A DNA stretch of 63,356 nt from an uncultured Bacteroides sp. (GCA_944322345.1 CALUOO010000016.1:1-63356); one strand, 5' to 3'. Positions 1 to 8,968 are shown, counted from the first letter of the stretch. Numbers and translations are program-made. The notes: generated from the sequence alone by a model not told the origin.

Positions 1-71
1 TTCCTCTTGGACTTGAACCAAGGACCCTCTGATTAACAGTCAGATGCTCTAACCGACTGAGCTAAGGAAGA
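1..71 (-). tRNA. tRNA-Asn (GTT), 3' end cut by window edge
   Basis: Read on the minus strand the sequence folds as a tRNA. The acceptor arm TCTTCCT (65-71) should pair with AGGAAGA, of which AGGAA is inside the window. The D arm is GCTC/GAGC, the anticodon arm TCTGA-CTGTTAA-TCAGA, and the T arm CTTGG-TTCAAGT-CCAAG. The anticodon is GTT, which reads asparagine codons. The last two acceptor bases, the discriminator and any CCA lie outside the window. Confidence 0.95.
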
Positions 72-121
72 ATGTTTCTTAATTGCGGTGCAAAAGTAAT
101 AGGATATTTTGAAATATGCAA

Positions 122-129
122 TATCTTTG
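122..129 (+). promoter_or_regulatory. Possible -7 element (TATCTTTG) for the kinase gene
   Basis: TATCTTTG matches the Bacteroides -7 consensus TAnnTTTG and sits 17 bases before the chosen ATG at 147. I see no convincing -33 TTTG at the right distance, so this is a half-supported promoter. It would give a very short leader. Confidence 0.4.
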
Positions 130-146
130 CAAAAAAAATATTGAGA

Positions 147-1139
147 ATGGATAAAATTATAGGATTGGGTAATGCGCTTGTAGACGTATTGGCTACTTTG
201 AAAAATGATGCACTTTTGGATGAAATGGGATTACCCAAAGGAAGTATGCAATTGATTGATGATGTTAAATTGCAGCAGATTAACTCTAAATTTTCTCAGA
301 TGAAAACCCATCTGGCTACGGGTGGAGCTGCAGGAAATACAATTCTTGGGTTGGCTTGCTTAGGGGTTCCTACCGGATTCATCGGTAAAGTGGGGAAAGA
401 TTCGTTTGGAGACTTTTTCCGGAATAATCTGAGAAAAAATGGTATTGAGGACAATTTGTTACTTTCAGAAGATTTACCTTCCGGAATAGCTTCTACTTTT
501 ATTTCTCCGGATGGAGAGCGAACATTTGGTACATATTTGGGCGCAGCTTCTACCTTAAAGGCAGAAGAACTTGTCCCTGCTTTGTTCGAAGGATATAATT
601 ATCTTTTCGTAGAGGGTTATCTGGTTCAGGATCACCAAATGATTCTTCAGGCAATGGAACTTGCACGAAAGGCTGGACTGAAAATCTGTTTGGATATGGC
701 AAGCTATAATATAGTGGAGAGTGATTTGGAATTTTTCTCTCTATTAATAAATAGGTATGTTGACATTGTTTTTGCCAACGAAGAAGAGGCCAAGGCGTTT
801 ACAGGAGAAAGCAATCCCGAAGAGGCTTTGAGTCAGATTGCCAATCAGTGCGAAATAGCTGTGGTGAAGGTTGGTGCTAATGGAACGTATGCGTGTCGGG
901 GAAAAGAAAAAGTAAAAGTAGATGCATTGCCGGTCAATCGGGTAGTGGATACGACTGGAGCCGGTGACTATTTTGCTTCTGGCTTTCTATATGGCTTGAC
1001 GAATGGGCATTCGTTAGAGAAAAGTGCAAAGGTGGGTTCTATCCTTTCTGGCAATGTGATTCAGGTAATTGGCACTACAATGCCTCAGGAACGTTGGAAT
1101 GAAATAAAGTTAAATATCAACAGAGTTCTGGCGGAGTAA
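147..1139 (+). CDS. PfkB-family sugar/nucleoside kinase, probable adenosine kinase
   Basis: A 330-residue PfkB/ribokinase-fold kinase that transfers ATP phosphate to a sugar or nucleoside hydroxyl in the cytoplasm. The N-terminal part has the glycine-rich motif ATGGAAGNT and the C-terminal signature DTTGAGD, with the catalytic Asp at about residue 274. The frame is open back to 72, but the extra 25 residues are unlike the family and abut the tRNA. The ATG at 147 begins the usual MDKIIGLGNALVD start. The family covers adenosine, ribose and fructose kinases. Adenosine is inferred because adenosylhomocysteinase, which makes adenosine, is two genes downstream on the same strand. A 45-base gap separates it from the protease gene, so co-transcription is likely. 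Confidence 0.82.
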   Translation: MDKIIGLGNALVDVLATLKNDALLDEMGLPKGSMQLIDDVKLQQINSKFSQMKTHLATGGAAGNTILGLACLGVPTGFIGKVGKDSFGDFFRNNLRKNGIEDNLLLSEDLPSGIASTFISPDGERTFGTYLGAASTLKAEELVPALFEGYNYLFVEGYLVQDHQMILQAMELARKAGLKICLDMASYNIVESDLEFFSLLINRYVDIVFANEEEAKAFTGESNPEEALSQIANQCEIAVVKVGANGTYACRGKEKVKVDALPVNRVVDTTGAGDYFASGFLYGLTNGHSLEKSAKVGSILSGNVIQVIGTTMPQERWNEIKLNINRVLAE

Positions 1140-1184
1140 GAAAGGATTGCGCTACTTTTACACCCGATAATTAATGGAAAGAAT

Positions 1185-2873
1185 ATGAGAAGATTACTTA
1201 CTAAACATATATTTATAGGAGTGCTGCTGATAGTGGCAGTAGTCACTTTCTTTGGCTTTAAGAATGGAGATGACCGTAACTTTCAGCTTGCTAAAAACAT
1301 GGATATATTCAATGCCATTGTAAAAGAGCTGGATATGTTTTATGTTGATACCATTGACCCTAACAAAACAATTAGGGAAGGAATCGACGCGATGCTTTAT
1401 TCATTGGACCCTTATACTGAATATTATCCCGAAGATGATCAGAGTGAACTGGAGCAGATGGTGAAAGGAAGTTTTGGTGGAATAGGATCTTTGATCACTT
1501 ATGACACAGAACTGAAACGCTCGCTGATTGCCGAACCGCTCGAAGGAACTCCTGCAGCTAAAGCCGGGCTGAAGGCTGGCGATGTTTTGATGGAAATAGA
1601 TGGTAAAGATCTTGCCGGAAAGTCAAATGCGGAAGTGAGTCAGATGCTGCGTGGACAGGCTGGAACTAATTTTAAATTGAAGATTGAACGTCCTAATGCA
1701 GAAGGGGGACGTACTCCGATGGAATTTGACATAGTACGCGAATCTATTCAAACTCCGGCCGTACCTTATTCTGCGTTGTTGGATAATAAGGTTGGATATA
1801 TCAATCTGAACACTTTTACCGGTACTCCTTCGAAAGAGTTTAAAAAAGCATTTTTAGATTTGAAGAAGCAGGGGGCTACGGCATTGGTTATTGACCTGCG
1901 TAATAATGGTGGCGGCTTGCTGGACGAGGCTGTTGAGATTGCAAACTATTTCCTGCCCCGTGGAAAAGTGATTGTGACGACAAAGGGTAAAACGAATCAG
2001 GCAAGCAATACCTATAAAACATTACGTGAACCGTTGGATTTGGAGATTCCGATAGCCGTGTTGGTGAATAGTGGTACTGCGTCAGCTTCGGAGATTCTGT
2101 CCGGATCGTTGCAGGATTTAGACCGGGCTGTCATTGTCGGTAACCGTACATTTGGAAAGGGCTTGGTACAGGTTCCGCGTTCTTTACCTTATGGAGGAAC
2201 GATGAAGGTGACTACCTCTAAATATTATATTCCCAGTGGCCGGTGTGTACAGGCTATTGACTATAAGCACCGCAATGAGGACGGAAGTGTGGGAACCATT
2301 CCTGACAGCCTGACGAAGGTATTCCATACTGTAGCCGGACGTGAAGTGCGTGATGGCGGTGGAGTGATGCCAGACTCTGTAGTCAAGCTGGAAAAAGTCC
2401 CGAATATATTATTCTATTTAATCCGGGACAATGTGATATTCAATTATGCAACTCAGTATTGCTTGAAGCATCCAGAAATAGCTTCGGCTGAAGATTTTGA
2501 GGTGACGGATGCAGATTATGCCGAATTCAAGAATATGGTGAAGCAGGCTGATTTTAAGTATGATCAGCAAAGTGAGAAGATTTTGAAAACACTGAAGGAG
2601 GCAGCCGAATTTGAAGGATATATGCAGGATGCTTCGGAAGAATTTAAGGCTTTGGAGAAGAAACTGACACATAATCTGGATAGAGATCTGGATTATTTCT
2701 CTAAAGATATCCGACGGATGATTGCCGATGAAATCATTAAACGTTACTACTTCCAGCGTGGAAGTATCATTCAGCAATTGAAGGACGACAAGGAGCTGAA
2801 TGCAGCATTGGACATTTTGGGCAATCCGTCGAGATACAAAGAAATACTCAGTGCTCCAAAGAGTCAGAGATAG
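1185..2873 (+). CDS. S41 C-terminal processing peptidase (CtpA/Prc type)
   Basis: A 562-residue envelope serine protease. An N-terminal hydrophobic segment (about residues 8-24) anchors or exports it. A PDZ domain follows at about 95-170, with the FGGIGSLI carboxylate-binding loop. The S41 core has the Ser/Lys dyad: Ser300 in GTASASEI and Lys325 in TFGKGLVQ, spaced 25 residues apart as in E. coli Prc, plus a Gln at 329. Such proteases bind C-terminal tails of periplasmic substrates through PDZ and cut them. A long helical C-terminal extension (about 420-560) is typical of the Bacteroidetes form. It lies between the adenosine kinase and ahcY with short gaps (45 and 42 bases) and is probably in one transcript with them, although no functional tie is evident. 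Confidence 0.9.
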   Translation: MRRLLTKHIFIGVLLIVAVVTFFGFKNGDDRNFQLAKNMDIFNAIVKELDMFYVDTIDPNKTIREGIDAMLYSLDPYTEYYPEDDQSELEQMVKGSFGGIGSLITYDTELKRSLIAEPLEGTPAAKAGLKAGDVLMEIDGKDLAGKSNAEVSQMLRGQAGTNFKLKIERPNAEGGRTPMEFDIVRESIQTPAVPYSALLDNKVGYINLNTFTGTPSKEFKKAFLDLKKQGATALVIDLRNNGGGLLDEAVEIANYFLPRGKVIVTTKGKTNQASNTYKTLREPLDLEIPIAVLVNSGTASASEILSGSLQDLDRAVIVGNRTFGKGLVQVPRSLPYGGTMKVTTSKYYIPSGRCVQAIDYKHRNEDGSVGTIPDSLTKVFHTVAGREVRDGGGVMPDSVVKLEKVPNILFYLIRDNVIFNYATQYCLKHPEIASAEDFEVTDADYAEFKNMVKQADFKYDQQSEKILKTLKEAAEFEGYMQDASEEFKALEKKLTHNLDRDLDYFSKDIRRMIADEIIKRYYFQRGSIIQQLKDDKELNAALDILGNPSRYKEILSAPKSQR

Positions 2874-2915
2874 AGATAACAGAATCAGAATTTTAATAAC
2901 TCAGAAATATAAAAT

Positions 2916-4334
2916 ATGTCTACAGAATTGTTCTCTACGCTGCCTTATAAAGTGGCAGACATTACACTTGCAGATTTTGGACGCAAGGAAATCGATTTGG
3001 CAGAAAAAGAAATGCCCGGCCTGATGGCTCTTCGCGAAAAGTATGGAGAATCCAAGCCGTTGAAAGGAGCCCGCATCATGGGGTCGTTGCATATGACTAT
3101 TCAGACGGCTGTTCTGATTGAAACATTGGTTGCATTGGGTGCTGAGGTTCGCTGGTGCTCTTGCAATATATATTCTACGCAAGATCATGCAGCGGCAGCA
3201 ATAGCTGCTTCGGGAGTGGCAGTGTTTGCGTGGAAGGGAGAAACGCTTGCTGATTACTGGTGGTGTACGTTGCAGGCTCTGAATTTCCCCGGTGGAAAGG
3301 GACCGAATGTGATTGTTGATGACGGAGGTGACGCTACCATGATGATTCATGTGGGCTATGCAGCCGAGAATGATGCGACTGTGCTGGACAAAGAGGCACA
3401 TGCTGAAGATGAAATAGAGCTGAATGCCATATTGAAGAAGGTGCTGGCATCGGACAAAGACCGCTGGCATCGGGTAGCTGCTGAGATTCGCGGTGTGTCT
3501 GAAGAAACCACAACCGGTGTTCACCGCCTCTATCAGATGCAGGAAGAAGGAAAACTGTTGTTCCCGGCATTCAATGTGAACGACTCGGTTACGAAATCCA
3601 AGTTTGACAACCTTTATGGCTGCCGCGAATCGTTGGCCGATGGTATCAAGCGTGCAACAGACGTGATGATTGCCGGAAAAGTAGTGGTTGTCTGTGGTTA
3701 TGGCGATGTGGGTAAAGGCTGTGCCCACTCCATGCGCTCTTACGGAGCACGGGTACTGGTGACTGAGGTTGACCCGATCTGTGCTTTACAGGCTGCAATG
3801 GAAGGATTTGAGGTTGTAACCATGGAAGATGCCTGCACGGAAGGAAATATCTTTGTGACTACAACCGGTAATATAGATATTGTCCGTATCGACCACATGG
3901 AGAAGATGAAAGACCAGTCTATCGTCTGCAACATCGGTCACTTCGACAATGAAATACAGGTAGATGCTTTGAAACATTATCCGGGCATCAAGTGTGTCAA
4001 CATTAAGCCTCAGGTAGACCGTTACTATTTCCCCGACGGACACAGCATCATCCTGCTTGCTGACGGACGCCTTGTCAATCTGGGTTGTGCTACGGGACAT
4101 CCGTCGTTTGTGATGAGTAACTCTTTCACCAATCAGACGCTGGCTCAGATTGAGCTGTTCAATAAGAAATATGATGTGAATGTATATCGTCTGCCTAAAC
4201 ATCTGGACGAAGAAGTGGCACGTCTGCATCTCGAAAAGATTGGTGTCAAGCTGACTCGTCTGACTCCGGAGCAGGCCGCTTATATAGGTGTCTCTGTAGA
4301 CGGACCTTACAAAGCCGAACATTACAGATATTAA
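2916..4334 (+). CDS. ahcY: Adenosylhomocysteinase (S-adenosyl-L-homocysteine hydrolase)
   Basis: A 472-residue NAD-dependent enzyme that splits S-adenosylhomocysteine to adenosine and homocysteine, removing the inhibitory product of methyltransferases. The Rossmann motif [12 protein letters not shown] is clear. The N-terminal substrate region ([16 protein letters not shown] and [14 protein letters not shown]) and the C-terminal YKAEHYRY tail, which completes the active site of the partner subunit, are also present. Length and ends match the bacterial family with no gaps. It follows the S41 protease by 42 bases. The upstream adenosine kinase would consume the adenosine produced and pull this reversible reaction forward. 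Confidence 0.97.
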   Translation: MSTELFSTLPYKVADITLADFGRKEIDLAEKEMPGLMALREKYGESKPLKGARIMGSLHMTIQTAVLIETLVALGAEVRWCSCNIYSTQDHAAAAIAASGVAVFAWKGETLADYWWCTLQALNFPGGKGPNVIVDDGGDATMMIHVGYAAENDATVLDKEAHAEDEIELNAILKKVLASDKDRWHRVAAEIRGVSEETTTGVHRLYQMQEEGKLLFPAFNVNDSVTKSKFDNLYGCRESLADGIKRATDVMIAGKVVVVCGYGDVGKGCAHSMRSYGARVLVTEVDPICALQAAMEGFEVVTMEDACTEGNIFVTTTGNIDIVRIDHMEKMKDQSIVCNIGHFDNEIQVDALKHYPGIKCVNIKPQVDRYYFPDGHSIILLADGRLVNLGCATGHPSFVMSNSFTNQTLAQIELFNKKYDVNVYRLPKHLDEEVARLHLEKIGVKLTRLTPEQAAYIGVSVDGPYKAEHYRY

Positions 4335-4355
4335 TAGCGTATAGCGCGAAACAGA

Positions 4356-4407
4356 AAATGAAGAATCGGGCAATGCCGTCCAAAGCTTGCAGACTCTTCA
4401 TTTTTTT
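4356..4407 (+). terminator. Possible terminator after ahcY
   Basis: AAATGAAGA (4356-4364) and TCTTCATTT (4395-4403) form a 9-bp stem, and the right arm runs into a T tract. The loop is about 30 bases, long for an intrinsic terminator, so support is moderate. Confidence 0.4.
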
Positions 4408-4454
4408 GTTTCCGTTTCTTCAGAAACCCTTTTGATTTATCATTCTTAATTCGC

Positions 4455-6953
4455 ATGAAACGTTTTATTCCCGATTTAATCGCCATTCTGGCATTTGTTA
4501 TCCTCTCTTTTGTCTATTTCTTTCCGGCGGATATCGAAGGACGTATTCTCTTTCAACACGATTCTGCTGCCGGGGTAGGAGCCGGACAGGAGGCTACGGA
4601 ATATATGGAACGGACGGGTGAAAGAACCCGATGGACGAATGCCATTTTCGGTGGTATGCCTACCTATCAGATGTCGCCGAGTTACGACTCTACCAAGCCT
4701 CTGCAGTGGGCAGAGAAGCTTTATCAGTTGTACCTGCCGCCGTATGTTGTTCTCACTTTCATCATGATGCTGGGATTCTATATCCTGCTGCGTGCATTTG
4801 GCATACCGGCATGGCTTTCGGCTTTGGGAGGTGTCTTGTGGGCATTTTCTTCCTATTTCTTTATTCTTATATCGGCAGGGCATATCTGGAAGTTTGTAAC
4901 ACTTGCTTATATCCCGCCTACAATAGCAGGTATTGTGTTGGCCTATCGTAAAAAGTATCTGCTTGGCGGTATTGTCACAGCCTTGTTTATTGCTCTTCAG
5001 ATTCAGTCCAATCATATTCAGATGAGCTACTATTTTATGTTTGTCATTCTGTTTATAGTCGGTGCTTATCTGGAAGATGCTTACAAGAAAAAAGAACTGC
5101 CTCATTTCTTTAAAGCCAGTGCTGTGCTGTTGTTGGCTGCAGTTGTGGGTGTGTGTACAAATCTTTCCAATCTCTATCATACCTATGAGTATAGCAAGGA
5201 GACAATGCGTGGCAAGAGTGAACTGAAGCAGGAAGGAGCAGCCGCATCGCAGGCAAGCGGCGGACTGAACCGCGACTATATCACTCAGTGGAGCTATGGC
5301 ATCGGTGAGACACTGACACTGCTTGTCCCCAATGTAAAGGGAGGTGCTTCGGTTCCCCTGTCGCAGAGCGAGACGGCAATGGAGAAAGCAAACCCGCAAT
5401 ATCGGGGCATCTATTCACAGCTGACACAGTATTTTGGCGACCAGCCCATGACCTCCGGTCCTGTCTATGTGGGGGCGTTTGTGATGTTCCTCTTCATTTT
5501 GGGATGTTTCATTGTGAAAGGTCCTCTGAAGTGGGCACTGTTGGGGGCCACTATTTTCTCTGTTCTGCTCTCGTGGGGTAAGAACTTCATGGGGCTGACC
5601 GATTTCTTTATCGACTACGTGCCGATGTACAATAAATTCCGTGCAGTCTCTTCCATCTTGGTCATTGCAGAATTTACCATTCCTCTGCTGGCTGTATTTG
5701 CTTTGAAGGAGGTGCTTGCACATCCCGACCTGTTGAAACAGAAAGAAAACCGTCGGGGAGCAATCATCAGTCTGATGCTGACTGCGGGTGTATCGCTTGT
5801 ACTGGCTGTAGCTCCGGGGGTGTTTTTCTCCAATTATATTCCGGCGCAGGAGATGGCAGCATTGCAGCAGGGAATACCTGCCGAACAATTGTCGCCTATC
5901 CTTGCCAATCTGAAAGAGGTACGTATGGCTTTGGTCACTTCGGATGCATGGCGCAGTCTCTTTATTATCGTAGTGGGTTGCTTGTTGCTGATGCTTTATA
6001 TGCGCGGCAAGCTGAGAGCCTCTCTTACTGTTGCAGGAATCCTGTCTCTCTGTCTGGCAGATATGTGGGGAGTGAACAAGCGTTATCTGAACGACAGCCA
6101 GTTTGTGGCGAAATCGCAGCGTACGGAGAGCTTCCGTAAGACTCAGACTGACGAAATCATTCTTCAGGACACTGCCTTGGACTACCGTGTGCTGAATCTT
6201 GCCGCCAACACCTTCAACGAGAACAACACTGCCTACTGGCATAAGAGCATCGGTGGCTATCATGCGGCAAAACTGCGCCGCTATCAGGAGATGATCGACC
6301 GTCACATTGCGCCCGAGATGGGCAAGCTCTATCAGGAGGTTGCAGCCAAGGGAGGTGTTATGGATAGTGTAGATGCCTCCAAGTTCAGGGTGTTGAACAT
6401 GCTGAACACTCGCTATTTCATTTTCCCGGCCGGTCAGCAGGGAGAGACGCTGCCTATCAGGAATCCTTACGCTTATGGCAATGCATGGTTTGTGAACGGA
6501 GTGCAGTATGTCGGCAATGCCAACGAAGAGATTGATGCGCTGAACACTGTGCTGCCTGCGGAGACGGCTGTGGTGGATGCGAAGTTCAAGGATCAGTTGG
6601 ACGGCGTCACACAATGCTACAAAGACTCCTCTTCGGTCATCCGGTTGGAGAGTTATGAGCCGAACCGACTGGTTTACAAAACCTCATCGCCACAGGCAGG
6701 AGTAGCTGTATTCTCGGAAATCTATTATCCGGGCTGGCAAGCTACCATCGACGGAGAGCCTGCCGATATAGCCCGTGCCAACTACATTCTGCGCGCTATG
6801 AGTGTGCCGGCTGGCGAGCATACCATTGAGATGTGGTTCGATCCGCAGAGCCTGCATGTGACAGAGACAATTGCTTACGTCGCTTTGGCATTGCTGCTGA
6901 TAGGTGCCCTAGTCTGCATATGGAATGCTTATAGAAAACGTGGACAGCAATAG
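4455..6953 (+). CDS. YfhO-family multi-pass membrane protein
   Basis: An 832-residue integral membrane protein with about a dozen hydrophobic segments between residues 5 and 530 and a large soluble C-terminal part. It ends with another membrane segment (about 805-825) and a basic tail. The N-terminal pattern DLIAILAFVILSFVYFFP, followed by a loop with GGMPTYQ, and the C-terminal beta-rich region (EIYYPGWQATIDGE) are typical of the YfhO family. These are GT-C-like membrane proteins implicated in sugar transfer to cell-envelope polymers. The donor and acceptor are unknown. It stands alone between a weak terminator and a strong one. Confidence 0.85.
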   Translation: MKRFIPDLIAILAFVILSFVYFFPADIEGRILFQHDSAAGVGAGQEATEYMERTGERTRWTNAIFGGMPTYQMSPSYDSTKPLQWAEKLYQLYLPPYVVLTFIMMLGFYILLRAFGIPAWLSALGGVLWAFSSYFFILISAGHIWKFVTLAYIPPTIAGIVLAYRKKYLLGGIVTALFIALQIQSNHIQMSYYFMFVILFIVGAYLEDAYKKKELPHFFKASAVLLLAAVVGVCTNLSNLYHTYEYSKETMRGKSELKQEGAAASQASGGLNRDYITQWSYGIGETLTLLVPNVKGGASVPLSQSETAMEKANPQYRGIYSQLTQYFGDQPMTSGPVYVGAFVMFLFILGCFIVKGPLKWALLGATIFSVLLSWGKNFMGLTDFFIDYVPMYNKFRAVSSILVIAEFTIPLLAVFALKEVLAHPDLLKQKENRRGAIISLMLTAGVSLVLAVAPGVFFSNYIPAQEMAALQQGIPAEQLSPILANLKEVRMALVTSDAWRSLFIIVVGCLLLMLYMRGKLRASLTVAGILSLCLADMWGVNKRYLNDSQFVAKSQRTESFRKTQTDEIILQDTALDYRVLNLAANTFNENNTAYWHKSIGGYHAAKLRRYQEMIDRHIAPEMGKLYQEVAAKGGVMDSVDASKFRVLNMLNTRYFIFPAGQQGETLPIRNPYAYGNAWFVNGVQYVGNANEEIDALNTVLPAETAVVDAKFKDQLDGVTQCYKDSSSVIRLESYEPNRLVYKTSSPQAGVAVFSEIYYPGWQATIDGEPADIARANYILRAMSVPAGEHTIEMWFDPQSLHVTETIAYVALALLLIGALVCIWNAYRKRGQQ

Positions 6954-6979
6954 CGGCTGAAAAGATAAACTGGTGTACG

Positions 6980-7026
6980 GGGGACGGGTTGTTGAAAAAG
7001 CAATGACCTGTCCCCTTTGCTTTTTC
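6980..7026 (+). terminator. Terminator after YfhO gene, with two alternative hairpins
   Basis: GGGGACGGGT (6980-6989) pairs with ACCTGTCCCC (7006-7015), with one G-T wobble. A second stem, GAAAAAGCAA (6994-7003) with TTGCTTTTTC (7017-7026), overlaps the first so that both cannot form at once. The second has an A run on the left and a T run on the right and would serve as an intrinsic terminator. Confidence 0.6.
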
Positions 7027-7187
7027 CCATTGTCTCCTTTGTAGATTCTCTTTTCTTACGCTGTTCCTCTCTCAGGTTTCGGAGGCAAATCTTTCCGGAT
7101 AGGGTAGTTTCTTCTATAATATTGATAATCTGATGCTTATTATGAGTCTTGACGTGCCTCTTTGGGCTCTTCCTGAGGTGGTTTGTT

Positions 7188-7297
7188 GGGAAAGGTTAGC
7201 TGTCGTGTCAGCAAAGGTTAGCTGACATGTTGGGAAAGGTTAGCCAACGCGTTGGGAAAGGTTAGCTGACACGAGCCGAAAGGTTGGCTCAGAAAAC
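7188..7297. repeat. Five tandem 22-base hairpin units (AAAGGTTAGC core)
   Basis: Units start at 7188, 7210, 7232, 7254 and 7276, exactly 22 bases apart. All keep AAAGGTT in phase (AAAGGTTAGC in four, AAAGGTTGGC in the last), while the flanking bases vary. In several units they co-vary to keep a stem: GTCAGC-AAAGGTTA-GCTGAC, GTTGG-GAAAGGTTA-GCCAAC and GAGCC-GAAAGGTT-GGCTC. Changing arms with a constant loop suggests selection for the fold. There are no spacers of CRISPR type. Confidence 0.8.
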
Positions 7298-7379
7298 GGG
7301 TAAATGGACGGTAATAAATGCTTGCAGAATAGGACCATGATGACCTTTTGATTCCTTTGCCGCCTTTATAGTGGGGCGG

Positions 7380-7423
7380 ATATAAAAATCGTCTGTACCT
7401 CTCTGCTTTTAAGGTACAGACGA
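7380..7423 (-). terminator. Terminator of the DUF4890-like gene
   Basis: TCGTCTGTACCT (7389-7400) and AGGTACAGACGA (7412-7423) are perfect 12-bp arms around an 11-base loop. On the minus strand the hairpin is followed by GATTTTTATA, a fair T tract. It lies 35 bases past the stop of the minus-strand gene. Confidence 0.8.
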
Positions 7424-7458
7424 ATAGATAAGATTCAATAGAGTATATTTAGGATAGG

Positions 7459-8025
7459 TTAGACTTGTGGCTCTTGTGGCTTTCTTTTTTCTCTGGCTGC
7501 AGCCTGTTCGGTCTGCCACTTTTCATATTGCTCGGAAGTGAGAATCTTTTTTAGCTTCTTCTCTTTCTTTTCAGCTGCTTTTTTACGTTTTTCAGCAGCT
7601 TCCTTGCGTGCCTCTTCAGCCTCTTCGCTTTGCGGTCTCATCCTTCTTTCTGCCATTTCAGGAAAGCCTCCTTCTCCCATCATTGGCGGTTCGCCTCCCA
7701 TCATCGGCGGACGTCTGCCTTGCATGCCGGGGCCTCCCATCGGCATCCTTTGTGCTCTCCTCTCTTGCATCGCTTCAACCTGCTCCTTCGCTTCTTTCAG
7801 GTTCAGCTTGTAGATTTTCTTGTACTGCTTTTCTGTCAGTTGAAGCGCTTCGTTCATCTTGTCCGTCATCCTTGTCGCAATTTTTGCAGGATTGGGGATT
7901 TCACGTTCCATAGGCTTTCCCTGTGGTCCTCTTTGCAGAGAATCCGGAGCTTCCTGAGCGTAGGCCATTCCTGTAACACAAATCAGGCAGACAATGAGTC
8001 TGATAACATTCATCTTTGTTTTCAT
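7459..8025 (-). CDS. DUF4890-like exported protein, Spy/CpxP-like
   Basis: A 188-residue protein with a signal peptide (hydrophobic to about residue 22, cut near AYAQ). The mature part is highly charged and helical: a segment at 45-85 (LTEKQYKKIYKLNLKEAKEQ) resembles the LTxxQ-type helices of Spy/CpxP and DUF4890 proteins, and a closely similar LTSEQYEKW helix recurs near 163. Between them lies a Met/Gly/Pro-rich stretch (about 92-125) with the near-repeats PPMMGGE and PPMMGEGG, then a Lys/Ala/Glu-rich probable coiled coil. A periplasmic chaperone or metal-binding stress role is suggested by analogy only. It is separated from upp by a hairpin and has its own terminator. Confidence 0.72.
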   Translation of the reverse strand: MKTKMNVIRLIVCLICVTGMAYAQEAPDSLQRGPQGKPMEREIPNPAKIATRMTDKMNEALQLTEKQYKKIYKLNLKEAKEQVEAMQERRAQRMPMGGPGMQGRRPPMMGGEPPMMGEGGFPEMAERRMRPQSEEAEEARKEAAEKRKKAAEKKEKKLKKILTSEQYEKWQTEQAAAREKRKPQEPQV

Positions 8026-8044
8026 CTTTTATATGTTTTATAAA

Positions 8045-8073
8045 CACCTGTATGGCAGGAAGCTGTACAGGTG
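8045..8073 (-). terminator. Inverted repeat between upp and the DUF4890-like gene
   Basis: CACCTGTA (8045-8052) and TACAGGTG (8066-8073) are perfect 8-bp arms with a 13-base loop. On the minus strand this follows upp and precedes the start at 8025 by 19 bases. A weak TTTATAA follows, so it may terminate upp or act in the leader of the next gene. Confidence 0.4.
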
Positions 8074-8150
8074 AAAGGTTTGATGTCCCAAAGTTGAATG
8101 ATTTTGAACGGGAATAAAAATAAAATCGACTGAAGCCGCTTTTTTGTCTC

Positions 8151-8804
8151 CTATTCTTTCTCTCCGTAAGCCAAATCACCTGCGTCGCCCAGTCCGGGAA
8201 CGATGTAAGAATGCTCGTTGATTTCCGGATCGATGGCAGCACACCAGATTGTGGTCTTGTCTTCAGGCAACACGTTTTTCAGGTGTTCTACCGCCTGACG
8301 GCTGGCAATGATGGAGGCTACGTGGATTTCGGCGGGATGTCCCTTGGTCAGCATGGCCTGATAACTCAGCTCCATACTGCTTCCGGTTGCCAGCATCGGG
8401 TCGGTGATGATAAGTGTCTTTTCGTCGATGCGTGGTGAGGCAATATACTCGATATGAATGTTGAACTTGAGCGTATCTTTATACTTCCTGTAGGCGGATA
8501 CAAAAGCATTCTCCGCTCCGTCGAAGTAGCTAAGGAAGCCTTGATGGAAAGGAAGTCCGGCGCGGAGAATTGTGCTGATGACAACGGGATTGTCCGGAGT
8601 GTTGACAGAGGCAACTCCCAGTGGAGTCTGGATCTCTTTAGGTGAATATCGGAATGTCCTGCTAATCTCGTAGGCCATGATTTCTCCGATTCGTTCGATA
8701 TTGCGCCTGAAGCGCAGACGGTCGTTCTGGATTTCTACATTCCTGATTTCTGATACATACTGGTTCAGGATAGAATAACTTTGGCTGAAATCAATTACTT
8801 TCAT
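8151..8804 (-). CDS. upp: Uracil phosphoribosyltransferase
   Basis: A 217-residue pyrimidine salvage enzyme that makes UMP from uracil and PRPP. The PRPP-binding motif is LIITDPMLATGSSM, and the uracil-binding tail is near YIVPGLGDAGDLAYGEK at the C-terminus, as in Upp. Length is close to the usual 208-215. Family members also include bifunctional or regulatory forms, but this tail fits the catalytic enzyme. It is divergent from pckA across 292 bases. Confidence 0.93.
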   Translation of the reverse strand: MKVIDFSQSYSILNQYVSEIRNVEIQNDRLRFRRNIERIGEIMAYEISRTFRYSPKEIQTPLGVASVNTPDNPVVISTILRAGLPFHQGFLSYFDGAENAFVSAYRKYKDTLKFNIHIEYIASPRIDEKTLIITDPMLATGSSMELSYQAMLTKGHPAEIHVASIIASRQAVEHLKNVLPEDKTTIWCAAIDPEINEHSYIVPGLGDAGDLAYGEKE

Positions 8805-8968
8805 ACTTCTTGTCAGTTAAATTATAGTTGGGGTATATTCTTGCTTATCGAAGGCATGACATGCTGCAAAGTAAGTGATTATCTTTTAATTTGCAATATT
8901 CACTTAGCAGTTATTGTTAGGAATCTATAAAAGAGATTCTATTAGGGAAAAATTTCTCTAATGGCTTT

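Larger units (their letters stand above)
6954..7458. other. Intergenic region between convergent genes
   Basis: No coding frame with protein-like composition is seen in these 505 bases. They hold a terminator for the YfhO gene (6980-7026), an array of five 22-base repeat units (7188-7297) and a terminator for the minus-strand gene (7380-7423). About 160 bases between the first terminator and the array show nothing I can name. Confidence 0.7.

Noticed and set aside
72-146. 25-residue N-terminal extension of the adenosine kinase
   Set aside because: The extension contains a -7 promoter match and lacks family similarity; the ATG at 147 starts the conserved fold.
5415-6614. Long open frame (399 codons) on the minus strand inside the YfhO gene
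   Set aside because: It is antisense to a well-supported membrane protein gene, its product is rich in His, Gln and Cys without domain motifs, and it arises from the codon bias of the sense gene.
7188-7297. CRISPR array
   Set aside because: The repeats are directly adjacent with no unique spacers of constant length, and there are no cas genes in the window.
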